Source: Caldifarciminota bacterium (GTDB lineage Bacteria > Hydrothermota > E44-bin80). Taken from it: a stretch of 5,263 nucleotides of DNA. The notes beneath the pieces are model-generated. The model was given only the letters and a program-made list of their open reading frames with translations, searched no databases and was not told where the DNA came from. Of the stretch, positions 3,795 to 5,263 are shown piece by piece. The stretch is from contig JAGMEZ010000456.1 of the NCBI GenBank assembly GCA_023127905.1, positions 1-5,263 on the forward strand, written 5' to 3'. Position 1 is the stretch's first letter. Each line of letters opens with the position of its first letter. Both the position numbers and the translations under genes were made by a program.

Positions 3795-5102
3795 ATGAGT
3801 TTGCACATTACGCCAAAATATGGATTCCTAATTGACAAATCAGCCGATAAAGGGGGTGTTTATATTATAAACTCCGAAGCAACTTTGTTCTTGTCATACG
3901 CAAATGGAGCTAAAACTATAAGAGATGTTTTGGAGATTATTTATAAAAAACCTTTTGAATCTATAGAAAAATCTTCCAAAAATAAGTGTATTTCGTTCAT
4001 TTCCGAGGCAAAAAAAAGGGGTCATTTGATAATATCAACATTTAAAAAACCTGCTTCTCTTAATAAAACGGGTGACTTTTCTATATTCTATCCCATTCAT
4101 TTTTCAATAGAATTAACATATAATTGTAATTTAAAGTGCATCCATTGTTATGCGAACGCAGGTTACAAACACTTTGAATATATTAATACAGATAAACTCC
4201 TAAAATTTCTTGATATTTCCAAAGAAAAAGGTCTTACTGCAGTTGAATTAACAGGCGGAGAACCACTTGTTCATCCCGATTTCTTTAAAATTTTAGATTA
4301 TTGTGTAAATAACCTAAGACATGTAGGTATATTGACCAATGGAACATTTCTTATGAAAAGGAAGCAGTTATTAAAGAACTATGCACGGTTTAAAAAATCG
4401 ATTTTTTTTAGCGTAAGTTTGTATGGACCAAAACCGAAAATCCATGAGCAAATTACTGGAGTGAAAGGATCTTTTAAAAAAGTCTTAGAAGGGATCAAAG
4501 TGCTGTTAGATTTAGGATTCTTTGTTAGAGTTAGTATGACTTTAACATCTGAAAATGTGGATTATCTTGAGGAAACATTAGATTTTTCACATGGGCTTGG
4601 AGCTCACATATTCAGTTGGGACAATTCTCAACCTACTGGAAGGGGTAAGTTTTGTAACTCCAATTATAAACATGACCAACTAGTAAAAATACACTCTAAA
4701 ACTTTAGTAGAGAAGTATCCTAAATTTGTAATACTTCTTACTGAAGAACAATTGGAGGATAAAAAGAGGTTTGGGAATTGTGGTGCTGGACACAAAAATG
4801 TTACAATTGACCCCAAAGGAGATGTGAGACCTTGTGCTTTCATCCACGATGAGTTTATTCCTTTTGGAAATATAAGTAAGTCCCCGAGAGAGGTGTTTGG
4901 TTCCCCCGAGCTTAGTTTTTGGGCGAATCTTTGTGAGCCAAGCAAAGAAATATGTAAAAATTGCGAATATCTTCCCTACTGTGCTGGATGTCCAGTTAGG
5001 GCTATTTTTTCAATGAGGAAAAAGGGAGAAATTTGTGAATGGGCGAAAAAGTCGCATATCAAGAATCATCTGAAATTTATACTGGAGGAAAAACTTGACT
5101 AG
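3795..5102 (+). CDS. Radical SAM/SPASM peptide maturase with PqqD-like N-terminus (sactisynthase-like)
   Basis: From ATG 3795 the protein has 435 residues. Residues about 1-85 resemble a PqqD-like recognition element that holds the precursor leader (VYIINSEAT, then NGAKTIRDVLEIIY). The radical SAM barrel follows: CNLKCIHC (111-118) carries the CxxxCxxC ligands of the SAM-binding cluster and GGEP (154-157) contacts SAM. PTGRGK (280-285) leads to the SPASM region with Cys329, 347, 380, 387, 390, 396, 399 and 414 for auxiliary iron-sulfur clusters. C329-x12-G-x4-C347 fits the family; the final pair is CAGC rather than the more usual CxxxC. Such enzymes form thioether bonds from Cys sulfur to peptide carbon in the cytoplasm, without oxygen. 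The true start is probably upstream: the frame is open back to 3720 and reads like the missing first strand of the PqqD domain (QYKISNNYFFLPSN), after a perfect Shine-Dalgarno at 3729-3735. ATG 3795 itself has no ribosome binding site. Confidence 0.9.
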   Translation: MSLHITPKYGFLIDKSADKGGVYIINSEATLFLSYANGAKTIRDVLEIIYKKPFESIEKSSKNKCISFISEAKKRGHLIISTFKKPASLNKTGDFSIFYPIHFSIELTYNCNLKCIHCYANAGYKHFEYINTDKLLKFLDISKEKGLTAVELTGGEPLVHPDFFKILDYCVNNLRHVGILTNGTFLMKRKQLLKNYARFKKSIFFSVSLYGPKPKIHEQITGVKGSFKKVLEGIKVLLDLGFFVRVSMTLTSENVDYLEETLDFSHGLGAHIFSWDNSQPTGRGKFCNSNYKHDQLVKIHSKTLVEKYPKFVILLTEEQLEDKKRFGNCGAGHKNVTIDPKGDVRPCAFIHDEFIPFGNISKSPREVFGSPELSFWANLCEPSKEICKNCEYLPYCAGCPVRAIFSMRKKGEICEWAKKSHIKNHLKFILEEKLD

Positions 5103-5130
5103 AGGTCTTTTGTAATCTAAACTATAAATT

Positions 5131-5263
5131 ATGACAATAGAATGTAGAAATCTAAGCAAAAGATTCAGCAAGATAATTGCACTGGATGATATTTCCCTTT
5201 CTATTAAAAGAGGGGAAATATTCGGTTATGTTGGCGAGAATGGTGCAGGGAAAACTACTACTA
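5131..5263 (+). CDS. ABC transporter ATP-binding protein, 5' part only
   Basis: The first 44 residues of an ABC ATPase are present; the rest is beyond the right edge. [12 protein letters not shown], then [20 protein letters not shown], is the standard N-terminal beta region. [10 protein letters not shown] (35-44) is Walker A, with Glu where Pro is most common. It resembles the drug- or peptide-efflux group (BcrA/CcmA-like), which uses a separate membrane protein; that partner would lie downstream. It starts 28 bp after the maturase stop and an in-frame TAA at 5125-5127 rules out an earlier start. No Shine-Dalgarno sequence lies near the ATG; the leader is just AT-rich. By context it would export the modified peptide or protect the producer. 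Confidence 0.92.
   Translation, partial: MTIECRNLSKRFSKIIALDDISLSIKRGEIFGYVGENGAGKTTT

Noticed and set aside
4664..4945. Minus-strand open frame of 93 codons
   Set aside because: Lies inside the SPASM-coding part of the maturase on the opposite strand; no support.
1..5263. CRISPR array, tRNA or rRNA gene
   Set aside because: No regularly spaced direct repeats of 23-40 bases and no tRNA- or rRNA-like conserved stretches were seen on reading both strands.

Overview
The window is AT-rich and carries small mobile-type cargo: two toxin-antitoxin-like loci, a decayed DUF2283 gene and several hairpin-rich intergenic repeats. It also carries a compact ribosomally made peptide (RiPP) locus. The mix suggests an anaerobic bacterium using Shine-Dalgarno initiation and sigma-70-type promoters, possibly of a Nitrospirota, Desulfobacterota or related environmental lineage. 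That placement is inferred from gene mix and repeat style only; no marker gene fixes it.

Left part (1-1426): a class III sirtuin runs off the left edge on the minus strand. A 420-bp non-coding stretch follows, holding a degenerate palindromic repeat and a 181-bp element with 13-bp terminal inverted repeats around two strongly folded modules. On the plus strand come hicB and hicA (4-bp overlap; hicA encodes only 57 residues) and a DUF2283 gene interrupted by one in-frame TAA. A C/G-rich palindromic repeat separates these from the converging minus-strand genes.

Middle (1427-3052, minus strand): a MazF/PemK-type toxin gene overlaps the end of an unrecognised 262-residue gene. The pair sits behind a good promoter and strong ribosome binding site. 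Upstream is an XRE-type regulator gene.

Right part (about 3073-5263, plus strand): diverging from the XRE gene is a near-consensus promoter (TTGACA-17-TATAAA) with a very strong ribosome binding site driving a 50-residue peptide. This peptide has five cysteines spaced exactly every third residue (C14, C17, C20, C23, C26), followed by a Gly/Ala/Ile-rich tail. A long hairpin follows it. Then come a radical SAM/SPASM enzyme with a PqqD-like N-terminal region and the start of an ABC transporter ATPase. Precursor, maturase and transporter in this order form a sactipeptide-type locus; the Cys ladder resembles that of thurincin H but has one more cysteine. The maturase gene is odd: its reading frame stays open upstream of the first ATG to a perfect Shine-Dalgarno sequence that lacks a normal start codon at the right distance.

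Likely working model (inference): the XRE regulator controls the divergent promoters; the peptide is made in excess over the enzyme because of the intercistronic hairpin; the enzyme installs Cys thioether links; the ABC system exports the product or confers immunity.
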